From assembly GCA_023954195.1 (NCBI GenBank), contig JAMLIK010000003.1, forward strand, positions 124,001 through 188,000: DNA of 64,000 nucleotides, read 5' to 3'. The notes under the pieces are model-generated. The model saw only the letters and a list, made by a program, of their open reading frames with translations. It was not told the origin of the DNA and did not search any database. The stretch comes from Xanthobacteraceae bacterium (GTDB lineage Bacteria; Pseudomonadota; Alphaproteobacteria; Rhizobiales; Xanthobacteraceae). Below, piece by piece: positions 51,976 through 62,195 of the stretch. A program made the position numbers and the translations under genes. The first letter of the stretch is position 1. Each line of letters opens with the position of its first letter.

Positions 51976-52084
51976 AATGTCTCGCCGCCGTGACGGATTG
52001 ACGAACCGGAGCGAGCCATCCAATCTCGCTGGCCGGGATCGTCATCGACACGTCTTAAAATTTCACGCGAAGGAAATCGGTATC

Positions 52085-53356
52085 ATGAACGCGCACGCCA
52101 CCTCCTCGACCGGCTTCGGCCTCAACCCGAGCGACGAGCTCAACGACCTCCGCATGTCGGAGAAAGCCCGCCCGCTTTACGACCACGTCCGGAAATTCCT
52201 GAAAGAGTCGGTCGCGCCGATCCAGGTGGAATACGAGGCGGCCGAAGCAGGTAAGGCCGACCGCTGGAGCTTCACGCCGCGGCAGCTTGAATTGCTGGCC
52301 CAGATCAAGGGCAAGGCCAAGTCGGAGGGTCTCTGGAACTTCTTCCTGCCGGATGCCGAGACCGGCGAGGGTCTCTCGAACCTCGACTACGCCTTCATCG
52401 CCGCCGAACTCGGCAAGTATCCGCTCGGCTCGGAAGCGATGAACTGCTCCGCGCCGGACACCGGCAACATGGAGGTGCTGGAGCGGGTCGGCACCAAGGA
52501 GCAGAAGAAACAGTGGCTGGAACCGCTGCTCAACGGCGAAATCCGCTCCGCCTATGTGATGACCGAGCCGAATGTGGCCTCCTCCGACGCCAAGAACGTC
52601 TCCACCACCGCGCGCCTCGACGGCGACGAGTGGGTCATCAACGGCGAGAAGTATTATATCTCCGGTCTCGGCGACCCGCGCTGCAAGATCATGATCGTGA
52701 TGGTGAAAACCAACCCGAACGCGGCGCCGAGCAAGCAGCAGTCGCAAATCCTGGTGCCGGTGAACACGCCGGGCGTCGAGGTGATCGGGCCGATGCACGT
52801 GTTCGGCCACGACCATGCGCCGCGCGGGCACATGCACATGCGCTTCAACAATGTTCGCGTGCCGAAGGAGAACATCCTGCTCGGCGAGGGGCGTGGCTTC
52901 GAGATTTCACAGCTCCGCCTCGGCCCCGGCCGCATCCATCACTGCATGCGCACCATCGGCAAGGCCGAGAAGGCGCTCGACCTCATGGTCGAGCGCGGCC
53001 TCACCCGCGAGGCTTTCGGCAAGAAGATCGCGCATCTCGGCGGCAACCTCCAGATCATCGCGCAGGCGCGTTGCGAGATCGAGGCGATGCGGCTGATGGT
53101 GCTGAAAGCCGCCAAGGCGATGGACGTGCTCGGCAACAAGGAAGCGCGCGTCTGGGTCTCGATGGTCAAGGCCATGGTGCCGGAGCGCGCCTGCCGCATC
53201 ATCGACCAGGCGATCCAGATGCACGGCGCCACCGGCATCTCGAACTGGACGCCGCTCGCCGAGATGTACATGGACGTGCGCCACCTGCGCTTCGCCGACG
53301 GCCCCGATGAAGTGCACTGGATGGTGGTCGGCCGCAACGAGCTGAACCGGGCGTGA
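52085..53356 (+). CDS. acyl-CoA dehydrogenase (ACAD10/11-like)
   Basis: The 423-residue FAD flavoprotein has N-terminal helical domain, central beta domain with SAYVMTEPNVASSDAKNV (FAD/substrate contacts) and C-terminal helical domain. RLGPGRIHHCMRTIGKAEKAL and the catalytic-region FADGPDEVHWMVVGR fit the ACAD10/11-like branch, which uses unusual long or hydroxylated acyl-CoAs. AAGGA lies upstream of ATG 52085. It is convergent with the second acyl-CoA dehydrogenase gene, with a palindromic repeat between. Confidence 0.92.
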   Translation: MNAHATSSTGFGLNPSDELNDLRMSEKARPLYDHVRKFLKESVAPIQVEYEAAEAGKADRWSFTPRQLELLAQIKGKAKSEGLWNFFLPDAETGEGLSNLDYAFIAAELGKYPLGSEAMNCSAPDTGNMEVLERVGTKEQKKQWLEPLLNGEIRSAYVMTEPNVASSDAKNVSTTARLDGDEWVINGEKYYISGLGDPRCKIMIVMVKTNPNAAPSKQQSQILVPVNTPGVEVIGPMHVFGHDHAPRGHMHMRFNNVRVPKENILLGEGRGFEISQLRLGPGRIHHCMRTIGKAEKALDLMVERGLTREAFGKKIAHLGGNLQIIAQARCEIEAMRLMVLKAAKAMDVLGNKEARVWVSMVKAMVPERACRIIDQAIQMHGATGISNWTPLAEMYMDVRHLRFADGPDEVHWMVVGRNELNRA

Positions 53357-53381
53357 GGCTGGACGCGTGATCGGCATCCAC

Positions 53382-53465
53382 CGTCATTGCGAGGAGCGAA
53401 GCGATGAAGCAATCCAGTCCTCTTTGCAAGAAAGACTGGATTGCTTCGCTACGTTCGCAATGACG
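53382..53465. repeat. dispersed palindromic repeat between convergent genes
   Basis: CGTCATTGCGA (53382-53392) and TCGCAATGACG (53455-53465) enclose GAAGCAATCCAGTC and GACTGGATTGCTTC arms, giving an 84-nt long imperfect hairpin. This CGTCATTGCGAGGAGCGAAG-type repeat is widespread in Bradyrhizobium relatives. Here it may also act as a bidirectional terminator. Confidence 0.8.
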
Positions 53466-53485
53466 GGGAGGGCTCGCGCAGCCCC

Positions 53486-54646
53486 TCAGTCCAGAATGCT
53501 CTTGTAGTTGTCCGAAAACACGTCGCGGCCGATAATGAGCCGCATCACTTCCGAACTGCCGGCGAGAATGCGGTTGACGCGGGCGTCGCTGAACATGCGG
53601 CTGATCGGATATTCGTCCATGAAGCCGGCGCCGCCATGCAACTGCACGCCGAGGTCGAGCATCTTCCACTCCACCTCGGACGCCATCATCTTCGCCTTCG
53701 CGCCCATGTTGCTGGTGAGACGGCCGGCGTTGTGCTCGGCCACGCAATGATCGACATAGACCTGCACGAGGTCGATCTCGGCGTCCATCTCGGCCATGCG
53801 GAACTGGGTGTTCTGCTGCTCGGACAGCGGTTTGCCGAATAGCTTGCGGTCCATCACGTAAGTGCGCGTGAGGTCGAACGCCCGGCGCGCATTGGCGATG
53901 CTGCCGGTGGCTGAAATCAGCCGCTCCTCGGCAAGGCCCTGCATCAGATAATAGAAGCCCTTGCCCGGCTCGCCGAGCACGTTGGCCTTCGGCACCTTGA
54001 CGTTGTTGAAGAACAGTTCGGCGGTGTCCTGCGCCGGCATGCCCATCTTTTTCAGGTTGCGGCCGCGCTCAAAACCTTCCATGCCGCGCTCGACGATCAG
54101 CAGCACCATGGCGTGCTTCTTCTCCGCGCCCGCGAGCTTGGCGGCGACGATCACCACGTCGGAATTGATGCCGTTGGAAATGTAGGTCTTCGAGCCGTTG
54201 AGCAGGAAGTGATCGCCCTTGTCCTCGGCCGAGGTGCGCATGCCGGCGAGGTCGGAGCCCGCGCCGGGTTCGGTCATGGCGATGGCGAGAATGGTTTCGC
54301 CGGTGACGCATTTCGGCAGGAAGCGCTCGCGCTGCTCCTCGGTGCCGAAGCGCTGGAAATAGGGACCGACGAGGCGGCTATGCAACGTGTTGAACCAGCC
54401 GTGGTCGCCGGAACGCGCGGTTTCCTCGATGATGATCTGCTCGTAGCGGAAATCGGTGTCGCCCGTGCCGCCGTATTTGGGGTCGGGCCAGATCATCAGG
54501 AAGCCGAGGTCGCCGGCCTTCTTGAACGCATTGCGATCGACGATGCCGGCCTCGCGCCATCCTTCCATGTGCGGGGTGATCTCGCTGGCCAGGAATTTCC
54601 TGTACGCCTCGCGGAAAATGACCTGATCTTCGGTGAAGTTACGCAT
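53486..54646 (-). CDS. acyl-CoA dehydrogenase
   Basis: The 386-residue enzyme has the standard ACAD order: N-terminal helices (FREAYRKFLASEITPHMEGW), the motif LAIAMTEPGAGSDLAGM (about residues 120-136), and a C-terminal FAD-binding domain ending GSSEVMRLIIGR. The catalytic Glu is expected within that last motif. It oxidises acyl-CoA to enoyl-CoA, passing electrons to ETF. It leads a same-direction group with the SDR and thiolase genes upstream on the minus strand, matching a beta-oxidation set. Confidence 0.94.
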   Translation of the reverse strand: MRNFTEDQVIFREAYRKFLASEITPHMEGWREAGIVDRNAFKKAGDLGFLMIWPDPKYGGTGDTDFRYEQIIIEETARSGDHGWFNTLHSRLVGPYFQRFGTEEQRERFLPKCVTGETILAIAMTEPGAGSDLAGMRTSAEDKGDHFLLNGSKTYISNGINSDVVIVAAKLAGAEKKHAMVLLIVERGMEGFERGRNLKKMGMPAQDTAELFFNNVKVPKANVLGEPGKGFYYLMQGLAEERLISATGSIANARRAFDLTRTYVMDRKLFGKPLSEQQNTQFRMAEMDAEIDLVQVYVDHCVAEHNAGRLTSNMGAKAKMMASEVEWKMLDLGVQLHGGAGFMDEYPISRMFSDARVNRILAGSSEVMRLIIGRDVFSDNYKSILD

Positions 54647-54678
54647 CGATATCCCCTCGACGGATTTGTCCTCTCGGC

Positions 54679-54798
54679 GTCGTCCTCGCGCAGGCGAGGA
54701 CCCAGATCCCCTGGCGTCGGTTGTTGTGAACTGATCTCGCCTTGGGTGATGGAGCCGACGCGCTGCGGCGTATGGGTCCCCGCCTGCGCGGGGACGAC
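54679..54798. repeat. dispersed palindromic repeat, 26-bp arms
   Basis: GTCGTCCTCGCGCAGGCGAG (start of left arm, 54679-54704) and the right arm 54773-54798 (TGGGTCCCCGCCTGCGCGGG) are inverted copies with a few mismatches, separated by 68 bp. The arms are themselves palindromic. This is another known style of intergenic repeat in this bacterial group. Confidence 0.75.
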
Positions 54799-54831
54799 GG
54801 TTTTCGTATTATTCGCCTGAACGAACTCTCC

Positions 54832-55614
<783 letters not shown>

Positions 55615-55633
55615 GATGTCGAGTTCCTTTTGT

Positions 55634-56884
55634 TCAGATGCGTTCGATGATGATGGCGGGAGCCATGCCGCCGGCGGCGCACATGGTGACGAGGCCGTAG
55701 CGGCCGCCGCTGCGTTCGAGTTCGTCGAGCGCGGTGCCGATCAGGATCGAGCCGGTGGCGCCAATCGGATGGCCGAGCGCGATCGCGCCGCCGTTGATGT
55801 TGACCTTGGACCGATCGAGCTTGAGATCGCGGATGAACTTCTCGGCGACCACCGCGAAGGCTTCGTTGATTTCCCAGACGTCGATGTCGTCGGTGGTGAG
55901 GCCGGCCTTGGCCAGCACCTTCTTCGCCGCCGGCACCGGCGCGTTGAGCATCAAGGTCGGATCGTCGCCCTGGTTGGCATAGGCCACGATGCGGGCGCGC
56001 GGCTTGAGGCCGTGCTTGTCGGCATAGTCCTTCGAGGTGACGAGGATCGCGGCCGCGCCATCGACCACGCCCGAGCTGTTACCGGCGTGATGCACGCCCT
56101 TCCAGTCGAGATCGGGATAGCGGCGCTGGATCTGTTTCTTGAAGGTGACGCCGCCGCCGATGTCGTAGTCGGCGAGTTGCTCGAAGCTCGGCTTCAGCGA
56201 GGCGAGACCCTCGGCGGTGGTTTCGGGGCGCGGAAATTCCTCGTGGTCGAGCGCGACGCTGCCGTCGGGATTGAGCACCGGCACCACCGACTTGGCGAAG
56301 CGGCCTTCATCGATCGCCTTCTTGGCGCGCTGCTGGCTGACCAGCGCCAGCGCGTCGACGGCTTCACGCGAGATGCCTTCCCTGGCGGCGATGGCGTCGC
56401 CGCAGACGCCCTGATGCGACTGCGGATGAACGTCATCGAGCTGCTCGTTGCCCGAGCCCATCAGGCGCGGGGCCATCTTGGCGGCGGCGCGCTCCGCCGC
56501 GAGGACCTGCTGATAGCTCATCATCTCGGTGCCGCCGGCGATGACGCAATCCTCCATGCCCGACATCACCGACGCCGCCGCGAGATTGACCGAGGTGATG
56601 CCGCCGCCGCAGAAGCGGTCGAGGGTGGTGCCGCTGGCCTTGATGTCGTAGCCGGCGGCGAGCGCCGACATGCGGCCGAGGTCGCCGCCCTGCTTGCCTT
56701 CCTGGGTCGAGGTCGACCAGATGATGTCGTCGACGCTCGCGGTGTCGAGGTGATTGCGGTCCTTGATCGCTTTCAGCACGGTCGAAGCGAGATTCTGCGG
56801 ATGCAGGTGCGACAGCGCGCCCTTGCCCGGCTTGCCGATGCCGCGCGGGGTCCGAACGGCGTCAATGATATATGCCTCAGGCAT
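55634..56884 (-). CDS. acetyl-CoA C-acyltransferase (thiolase)
   Basis: The 416-residue thiolase has the nucleophile Cys in [14 protein letters not shown] (about residue 93), the [18 protein letters not shown] His loop (about 355) and the C-terminal Cys in [11 protein letters not shown] (about 400). It cleaves 3-ketoacyl-CoA. It lies 19 bp upstream of the SDR gene on the same strand, so the two are probably co-transcribed, completing a fatty-acid or alicyclic-acid degradation set with the acyl-CoA dehydrogenase. ATG 56884 gives the usual [13 protein letters not shown] start. Confidence 0.95.
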   Translation of the reverse strand: MPEAYIIDAVRTPRGIGKPGKGALSHLHPQNLASTVLKAIKDRNHLDTASVDDIIWSTSTQEGKQGGDLGRMSALAAGYDIKASGTTLDRFCGGGITSVNLAAASVMSGMEDCVIAGGTEMMSYQQVLAAERAAAKMAPRLMGSGNEQLDDVHPQSHQGVCGDAIAAREGISREAVDALALVSQQRAKKAIDEGRFAKSVVPVLNPDGSVALDHEEFPRPETTAEGLASLKPSFEQLADYDIGGGVTFKKQIQRRYPDLDWKGVHHAGNSSGVVDGAAAILVTSKDYADKHGLKPRARIVAYANQGDDPTLMLNAPVPAAKKVLAKAGLTTDDIDVWEINEAFAVVAEKFIRDLKLDRSKVNINGGAIALGHPIGATGSILIGTALDELERSGGRYGLVTMCAAGGMAPAIIIERI

Positions 56885-57149
56885 GCGTTTTCCTTCGTGT
56901 TGCAGGGTGTTGTCGGATCGGGGTGGAGCGTTGCGCCGTTCCCGGCGTCCGGCTGGTTGTCGAACCGAAGCCGCGCGGGGAAAAGGAATGAGCCATCCGA
57001 TGTGTCTGGCTGGCCAGCATCAGGCGCACCCTTCCATGTGGTCCGTTCTCTGGCTTTTCATTAAATGATGAGTTAGTTGATCGGCTAATTAAAATGCGGC
57101 CGGGGCTTCATGTCAACTAAAACAGCGTCCTCTCGCCCGGCGGGTCGGC

Positions 57150-58790
57150 TCAGGAACCGCTGCGGCCGAGCAGATGCGCCGCCGAGCGCCAGGCGTGGTG
57201 GACGACCCGGTCGATCCGACGCGTGGCGTCGATCCGGGCGAGGGCGTCGGCCGCGGTCAGTTTGCCCGGCGCGACCGCGGCGAGGATTGAGGCGCGATGG
57301 TCGCGCTGCATGGCGTCGAGCCCCTTCGATGCGGCCTCGGCCTCGGCGAGAGCCGCGGCGACCTCGGGCGACATCTCCCATCCGATCGCCTCGGCCTGGG
57401 TGGTAAGGGCGGACTCGGTGGTGATCGATGTGCTGATCGTCCGCGTCGCCCGGATCGCCTGATCGCGAAGCGCGACCGTACGCGGTTCGAGCGAGGCTCC
57501 GGATCGTGGCATCGTCGGATCGCGGTCGCCGAGAATCTCGATCAGCCGCGAGGCGTGATCGAGCGCGTGCAGGGTGCTGGTCATGCGATGCTGTTCGGCC
57601 TCGGTCTCGGGCGGCTCCTGCATCTCCGACAGGAAGTCGCGGACCCGTTCGAGCGTCGCGGCCGCCGTCGCGATATCCTGCTCGCGCGGGACGCCGTTGG
57701 CGGCGGCCGAGGCGGCGGTGGTTCCGAGGACGTGCGCCACGACGCGCCGCGCGGTCTCCACCGCGACCACCGGATTGGCCAGCGTGCTCGGATCCAGCGC
57801 GCGCTCCAGCGCGGTTTCCTTCGACGGCAGCATCCGCTCCACCACGCGGGCGAACCATGCGGTCGCGGGCAGCAGCACCGCGACGCCGACGACGTTGTAG
57901 GCGGTGTGATAGGCGGCCAGCAGCGTCGTGCCGTCGGCGGCCGAGGACAGGCGCGCCAGCAGCGCGACGGTCAGCGGAAAGGCGACGACCGCGATCGCGG
58001 CCGCGATCAGCTTGAACAGGATGTAAGCGAGGGCGAGGCGCTTGGCCATCATGCTGGCGCCGATGGCGGCCAGCGCCGAACTGGTCGCCGTCCCGATGTT
58101 CTGTCCGATAATCAGGGCGGCGCCCTGTTCGAGGCTCACCGCTCCGGCATAGAAGGCCGAGATGGTGACGGCGATGGACGCCGTCGAGGATTGCATCAGC
58201 GCGGTCATGGCGAGGCCGACGGCGATCAGGATCATCAGGTTGCCCCAACCGGCCGCCACGCCCACGCCCGGCATGCCGATCACCGCCGGGAGGTCGGACG
58301 GATGCAGGTTCTCCGCCAGCCCGCCCATGCCTTCCTGAAGCGTGGTGAGCCCGTAGAGCACCAGCGCGAAACCGGCGAGCGCGGCGCCCGCCGCCGCGAT
58401 CCGTCCGCCGGTCAACAGCTTGGTCAGGGCGCCGATGAAAATCAGCGGCAGCGCGTAGGTCGAAAGCGAGACGCGCACGCCGATCAGCGCCACCAGCCAG
58501 GCGGTGCCGGTGGTGCCGACATTGGCGCCGAACACCAGGCCGAGCCCTTGCGGAAAGGTCAGGAGCCCGGCGTTGACGAGGCCGATCGTCGTCATCGTCA
58601 CCGCGCTCGACGACTGCACCAGCAGGGTAATCATTCCGCCCCAGAAGGCGCCCGAGAGCGGCGTGGCCGCCGCCTTGCCGAGCACGGTGCGCAGCGACGA
58701 GCCCGCCAGCGCCTTCAATCCGTCGGTCATGATGGTCATGCCGAGCAGAAACAGCCCGACGCCTCCCAGAATGGCGATTGCGGTCGACAT
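57150..58790 (-). CDS. Na/Pi cotransporter family protein with PhoU-like tail
   Basis: The 546-residue membrane protein has two inverted NptA/PNaS repeats with the QSSSAVT and QSSTASIAVT motifs (about residues 59 and 180), about eight helices, then a cytoplasmic PhoU-like helical domain (residues 330-540). It probably transports phosphate with sodium or regulates phosphate uptake. The bases downstream and upstream hold no other gene. A second frame on the same strand (57085-58800) is a shadow. Confidence 0.92.
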   Translation of the reverse strand: MSTAIAILGGVGLFLLGMTIMTDGLKALAGSSLRTVLGKAAATPLSGAFWGGMITLLVQSSSAVTMTTIGLVNAGLLTFPQGLGLVFGANVGTTGTAWLVALIGVRVSLSTYALPLIFIGALTKLLTGGRIAAAGAALAGFALVLYGLTTLQEGMGGLAENLHPSDLPAVIGMPGVGVAAGWGNLMILIAVGLAMTALMQSSTASIAVTISAFYAGAVSLEQGAALIIGQNIGTATSSALAAIGASMMAKRLALAYILFKLIAAAIAVVAFPLTVALLARLSSAADGTTLLAAYHTAYNVVGVAVLLPATAWFARVVERMLPSKETALERALDPSTLANPVVAVETARRVVAHVLGTTAASAAANGVPREQDIATAAATLERVRDFLSEMQEPPETEAEQHRMTSTLHALDHASRLIEILGDRDPTMPRSGASLEPRTVALRDQAIRATRTISTSITTESALTTQAEAIGWEMSPEVAAALAEAEAASKGLDAMQRDHRASILAAVAPGKLTAADALARIDATRRIDRVVHHAWRSAAHLLGRSGS

Positions 58791-58876
58791 GGGCGGTCAC
58801 TCGCTGTTTTGCTTGCTGAGCCTCACCTGCGCGCGGCTGTTGATTTAAGATGCGATGCGCCTGTCGGCGGATGCGA

Positions 58877-60022
58877 TCACGGCGCGGCGGTATTAAATAT
58901 CCGGATCGGTGCCGTGATCAATAGCGCGGCGGCCGAGCCGAGCGTGTCGGCCGCCGCCGAAGGCGACGCGGAGTCGGAATCGGCCATGATCTGGCCCTGC
59001 CGCAACTGTTCGCCGATCAGGCGAACCGCATCGGGGCTTGTGGCAAACAGGTCGTGGTTGATGTCGCCATCGGTGCCGACGGCGCTGAGATCGAGCACCT
59101 GGACGCCGGCAAGGCCGGCCAGTCGTTGCTGATATTGCTCCTGCGTCAGATCGATGCCGCCAAGGCGCGTCTCGCCACGCGCGATCAGTCGGGAGAGCCG
59201 CAAGGCACGGTCGTTCTGCGAGACGAACAACGTGATATGCGGCCGGCGCGGCCCCATGTCCTCCACCTGCCGCCGGAATACGCCGACGTCCAGATCGGGC
59301 GAGGCGAGGATGACGTTGGTGATCTTGGATGGAACGCCGCCGCGTTCGAGCCCGAGTTGGCGGATGGCCTCCATCGTCGGCCAGCTTCCCATGGAGTGGG
59401 CCAGAATGATGATCTCGCCGATGTTGCGGCTTGCGGCCGCCGTCCTCAGGAGATCGGCGAGGTCGGAGCGCGAGTAGGAGGCGTTGTCGAAATCGCGGCG
59501 ATAGTCGAGCAACTCGCCCCGCGACGGCCATGAGAACAGCACCGGCGCCGCGTTGGCATCGGTGTCGTGGGCCAGTTGCGCCAGGCGGAAGACGGCGCGA
59601 TCGAACCGGGTGTTGAAGCCGTGGACGAAAACGAAAACGCGCCGCTTGCGGCCGCCGTGGGCGCGAAACCAGCCGGCGAGGTTGGCCTTGGCGACCGGTG
59701 TTTCGGAGGTCACCACGAAGTCCGTGGCCGGATTGCCCGGCACGCTCGCCGGAAGCTGGATGGTGCCGACCTGCCGCCGTTTGGGAATCGACACGACGAT
59801 GTTGCGGAACGAGACGCCGTCGCCACGGTCGCCGGTGTAGAGCAGTCCCGCGTCATTCGAGGGCGCGCGCGTCGTCGCGGTCAGGATATCGACCCGGTCG
59901 GCCTCGGGACTCGAAGCAACCGGCGTCAGCATTCCCGGCATCGACGCGCAACCCGACAGCGCGACCGCCAAGGCCAGGCCGATGACGCGGCGTGGCCCGG
60001 CGAAAGAACAACCCCGTGTCAT
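58877..60022 (-). CDS. DUF900 alpha/beta hydrolase lipoprotein
   Basis: The protein is a predicted lipoprotein (VIGLALAVALSGC lipobox, Cys about residue 25 from ATG 60022). Its alpha/beta hydrolase of the DUF900 type shows VFVHGFNTRFDRAVFRLAQL, the nucleophile elbow ILAHSMGSWPTMEAI (Ser) and an SWPSRGELLDYRRD segment. The start is uncertain: ATG 60022 has GGGAGG directly adjacent, and ATG 60055 (11 codons more) is an alternative. Substrate unknown; esterase activity is likely. The gene appears monocistronic. Confidence 0.85.
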   Translation of the reverse strand: MTRGCSFAGPRRVIGLALAVALSGCASMPGMLTPVASSPEADRVDILTATTRAPSNDAGLLYTGDRGDGVSFRNIVVSIPKRRQVGTIQLPASVPGNPATDFVVTSETPVAKANLAGWFRAHGGRKRRVFVFVHGFNTRFDRAVFRLAQLAHDTDANAAPVLFSWPSRGELLDYRRDFDNASYSRSDLADLLRTAAASRNIGEIIILAHSMGSWPTMEAIRQLGLERGGVPSKITNVILASPDLDVGVFRRQVEDMGPRRPHITLFVSQNDRALRLSRLIARGETRLGGIDLTQEQYQQRLAGLAGVQVLDLSAVGTDGDINHDLFATSPDAVRLIGEQLRQGQIMADSDSASPSAAADTLGSAAALLITAPIRIFNTAAP

Positions 60023-60124
60023 GCCTCCCAGCCACTTGTCGATCGTCGGTCGCATGTCGGTCCGTTTTGTTCGCGGCGGAATCGGCTTCCCGCCGACCCA
60101 TCGCGCCGCGGTGAAATCATGCAA

Positions 60125-60434
60125 AGCTTAAAGGCGTTAAAATTGCAATGCCCCCGCCTCGAATTTTCAGGCCGGCGCGACCGACCCCATGTCTCCCGAA
60201 GTGGGACGCGGCAGCCGCGGCGCGCCATGTCGCAATATGTTAATGAAGCGTTTGTTGCCTTTCGGACTTTGCCGGGATATCAACGGTCGAATCGCCTTAT
60301 CAGGATACTGCGCGCGCCGGCTTCGGCTAAACGTAGCTTGTTTCCGAAGCCGTGATGAAATTCCGAAAGGCAAAATTCCTGAGAGTCAAAGTGACGATCG
60401 AGCGCCCGGATCGTCCTGTTAGTGGAAGCCACGC
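60125..60434. other. 310-bp intergenic region, no feature seen
   Basis: I see no gene, strong palindrome or repeat here. It must contain promoters for the divergent hydrolase and glycine-zipper protein genes. Confidence 0.5.
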
Positions 60435-60728
60435 ATGAAGTACGGTCTGATCCTGCTCGGTTGTCTCGCGATGATGACGATTTCGAACGAGAGCTTCGCG
60501 CAACAGACCCGCGCCGGACGCGGCGCCGTCGGCGGCGCGATCGTCGGCGGCGCGATTGGCGGTGGCCGTGGCGCGGCGATCGGGGCCGCCACCGGCGCGG
60601 CCGTCGGGGCGACGCAACCGCATCCCAATCGCCGCCACTGGCACAATTACTATTGGCGCAACGGACATTGCTGGCATCGCGGGCGCGACGGCAGGTCGCA
60701 TCGCGTGGCGCCTCGTTACTGCCGCTGA
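60435..60728 (+). CDS. secreted glycine-zipper-like small protein
   Basis: The 97-residue protein has a signal peptide cleaved after SFA (about residue 22). A Gly/Ala zipper follows (GAVGGAIVGGAIGGGRGAA and onward, residues 30-58), then a His/Trp/Arg-rich tail (HWHNYYWRNGHCWH). Glycine zippers insert in membranes or oligomerise. The role is unknown; such proteins are frequent in Bradyrhizobium relatives. The start has GGAAG upstream. Confidence 0.8.
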   Translation: MKYGLILLGCLAMMTISNESFAQQTRAGRGAVGGAIVGGAIGGGRGAAIGAATGAAVGATQPHPNRRHWHNYYWRNGHCWHRGRDGRSHRVAPRYCR

Positions 60729-60858
60729 CGGGTGGCTTACGGATGGTCGTTCCGGGCGGCGAGGCAACGAACTGGTCGACGCGACGCCCGGAGAGTTTCG
60801 CGACCGCGTCTTGTATCCGCGTCTTTAATGTCCACCGATGTCTGAAGGAGACGGATTG

Positions 60859-61329
60859 ATGTCGAAGACCCTTGTTGCGGCCGGCGCTTGCGCGCTCGCG
60901 CTCAGCTTTGCCGCTCCCGCGTTCGCGCAACATCCGCCGACTCGCGTGGGCATGCTCACCTGCGACACCGGCCCGCGGGTCGGGCTGGTGCTCGGCTCCC
61001 GGCAGCGGATGAACTGCGTTTTCCGCATGAACAAGACGGGACGTCACTATCGCTACACCGGCGAAATCACGCGGATCGGCCTCGACCTCGGCATCACCGG
61101 CGGCGGCCGGCTGGCCTGGGCGGTGTGGGCGCCGACATCGCATGTCGGAGCCGGTGCGTTGCGCGGCACCTATGTCGGGGCCAGCGGCAGCGCGTCGGTG
61201 GGGCTCGGTTTAGGCGCCAACGTGCTGGTGGGCGGATCGAACCGCACCATCTCGCTCCAGCCGGCGTCGGTCGAGGGGCAGGTCGGCATCAATCTGGCGC
61301 TCGGCGTGGCGGGCCTGAAGCTGCGCTGA
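60859..61329 (+). CDS. DUF992 family exported protein
   Basis: The 156-residue protein has a signal peptide (cleavage after AFA, about residue 23) and the DUF992 body: RVGMLTCDTGPRVGLVLGS, RYTGEITRIGLDLGITGG, LRGTYVGASGSASVGLGLGA and NRTISLQPASVEGQVGINLA. AAGGAG lies nine bases before ATG 60859. Two Cys probably form a disulphide. Function unknown. A paralogue follows 309 bp downstream. Confidence 0.88.
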   Translation: MSKTLVAAGACALALSFAAPAFAQHPPTRVGMLTCDTGPRVGLVLGSRQRMNCVFRMNKTGRHYRYTGEITRIGLDLGITGGGRLAWAVWAPTSHVGAGALRGTYVGASGSASVGLGLGANVLVGGSNRTISLQPASVEGQVGINLALGVAGLKLR

Positions 61330-61638
61330 CGGACCAGCCCGGCGGGCGTCCGGCCGCCGGGTCCGCGTCGCATCTGTCACGGGTCGCGCGCCATCTCGCA
61401 CGCGATCGGTGGTCCGGAGACCGCGCGGCGGCACGCCCTCGCGGCTCGCCTCCACCCGTCGTCGCAGCCGGCGCGCCCGGCTGCGGTCGGCGAGCGCGTC
61501 ACACGATCGTTTCCGCCAACCGTGGCGGCCATCCTCCCGACCTCGGCGGCTCACTTGCAACATTTGCTTTTCGAGGTTTTCGCAAGGCGGGTCGCGCATG
61601 TTCGTCCGTAACACCAGCGAAACGTGGGAAAGCCAGCG
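61330..61638. other. 309-bp spacer between DUF992 paralogues, no feature seen
   Basis: The spacer is GC-rich and Arg-codon-like in several frames, but I see no believable gene or clear regulatory palindrome. Confidence 0.4.
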
Positions 61639-62154
61639 ATGCGAACGATACGAAATCTGCTTTTCGTCCTTGGAGCGGCGGTTTGCGCCGCCGCGACCCC
61701 GGCGCAAGCCGAACCGTTCCACGTCGGAAGCTTATTGTGCAGCGGCAGCCCGAGGGTTGGCGTTCTGATCGGATCGACGCAGACGCTGCGCTGCGTGTTT
61801 CATTCGAGACGGTCGCCGCGTCGCTACTTTTACGAGGGCCGGGTGACGCGCATCGGTCTCGATCTCGGCGTCACCGGAAACAGCGTGTTGTCCTGGGCCG
61901 TGTTTGCCAGAAATTCGCGGGTGCGCCATGGCACCCTGCGCGGCAGCTATGTCGGGGGCAGCGCCAATATCGCGCTCGGCCCCGGACGCGGCGCCAACGT
62001 CCTGATCGGAGGCTCGCGCCGCAGCATCAGCTTGCAGCCGATCTCGCTGGAACGCTCGATCGGGATTAACCTCGCCGCCACCGTGACCCATCTCACGCTG
62101 GGCCGGCGCGGGACGCCGCCGGGTGACACGGTCCAGACCGGGCAGGAGGATTGA
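61639..62154 (+). CDS. DUF992 family exported protein, paralogue
   Basis: This 171-residue paralogue of the upstream gene has a signal peptide (cleavage after AQA, about residue 24). Matching segments are VGSLLCSGSPRVGVLIGS, YEGRVTRIGLDLGVTGNS, LRGSYVGGSANIALGPGRGA and RRSISLQPISLERSIGINLA. It differs in an extra C-terminal tail of about 17 residues (RRGTPPGDTVQTGQED). The pair is a local duplication that has diverged. The AI-2E transporter gene starts 41 bp later. Confidence 0.88.
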   Translation: MRTIRNLLFVLGAAVCAAATPAQAEPFHVGSLLCSGSPRVGVLIGSTQTLRCVFHSRRSPRRYFYEGRVTRIGLDLGVTGNSVLSWAVFARNSRVRHGTLRGSYVGGSANIALGPGRGANVLIGGSRRSISLQPISLERSIGINLAATVTHLTLGRRGTPPGDTVQTGQED

Positions 62155-62195
62155 GCCGAATCCGTTCAGGTCCTGTAACCGAGTGAAGGCAAAAG

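Noticed and set aside
57085-58800. 571-codon open frame, same strand as Na/Pi gene
   Set aside because: Arg-rich frameshifted reading of the transporter gene; the 57150-58790 frame shows the real motifs.
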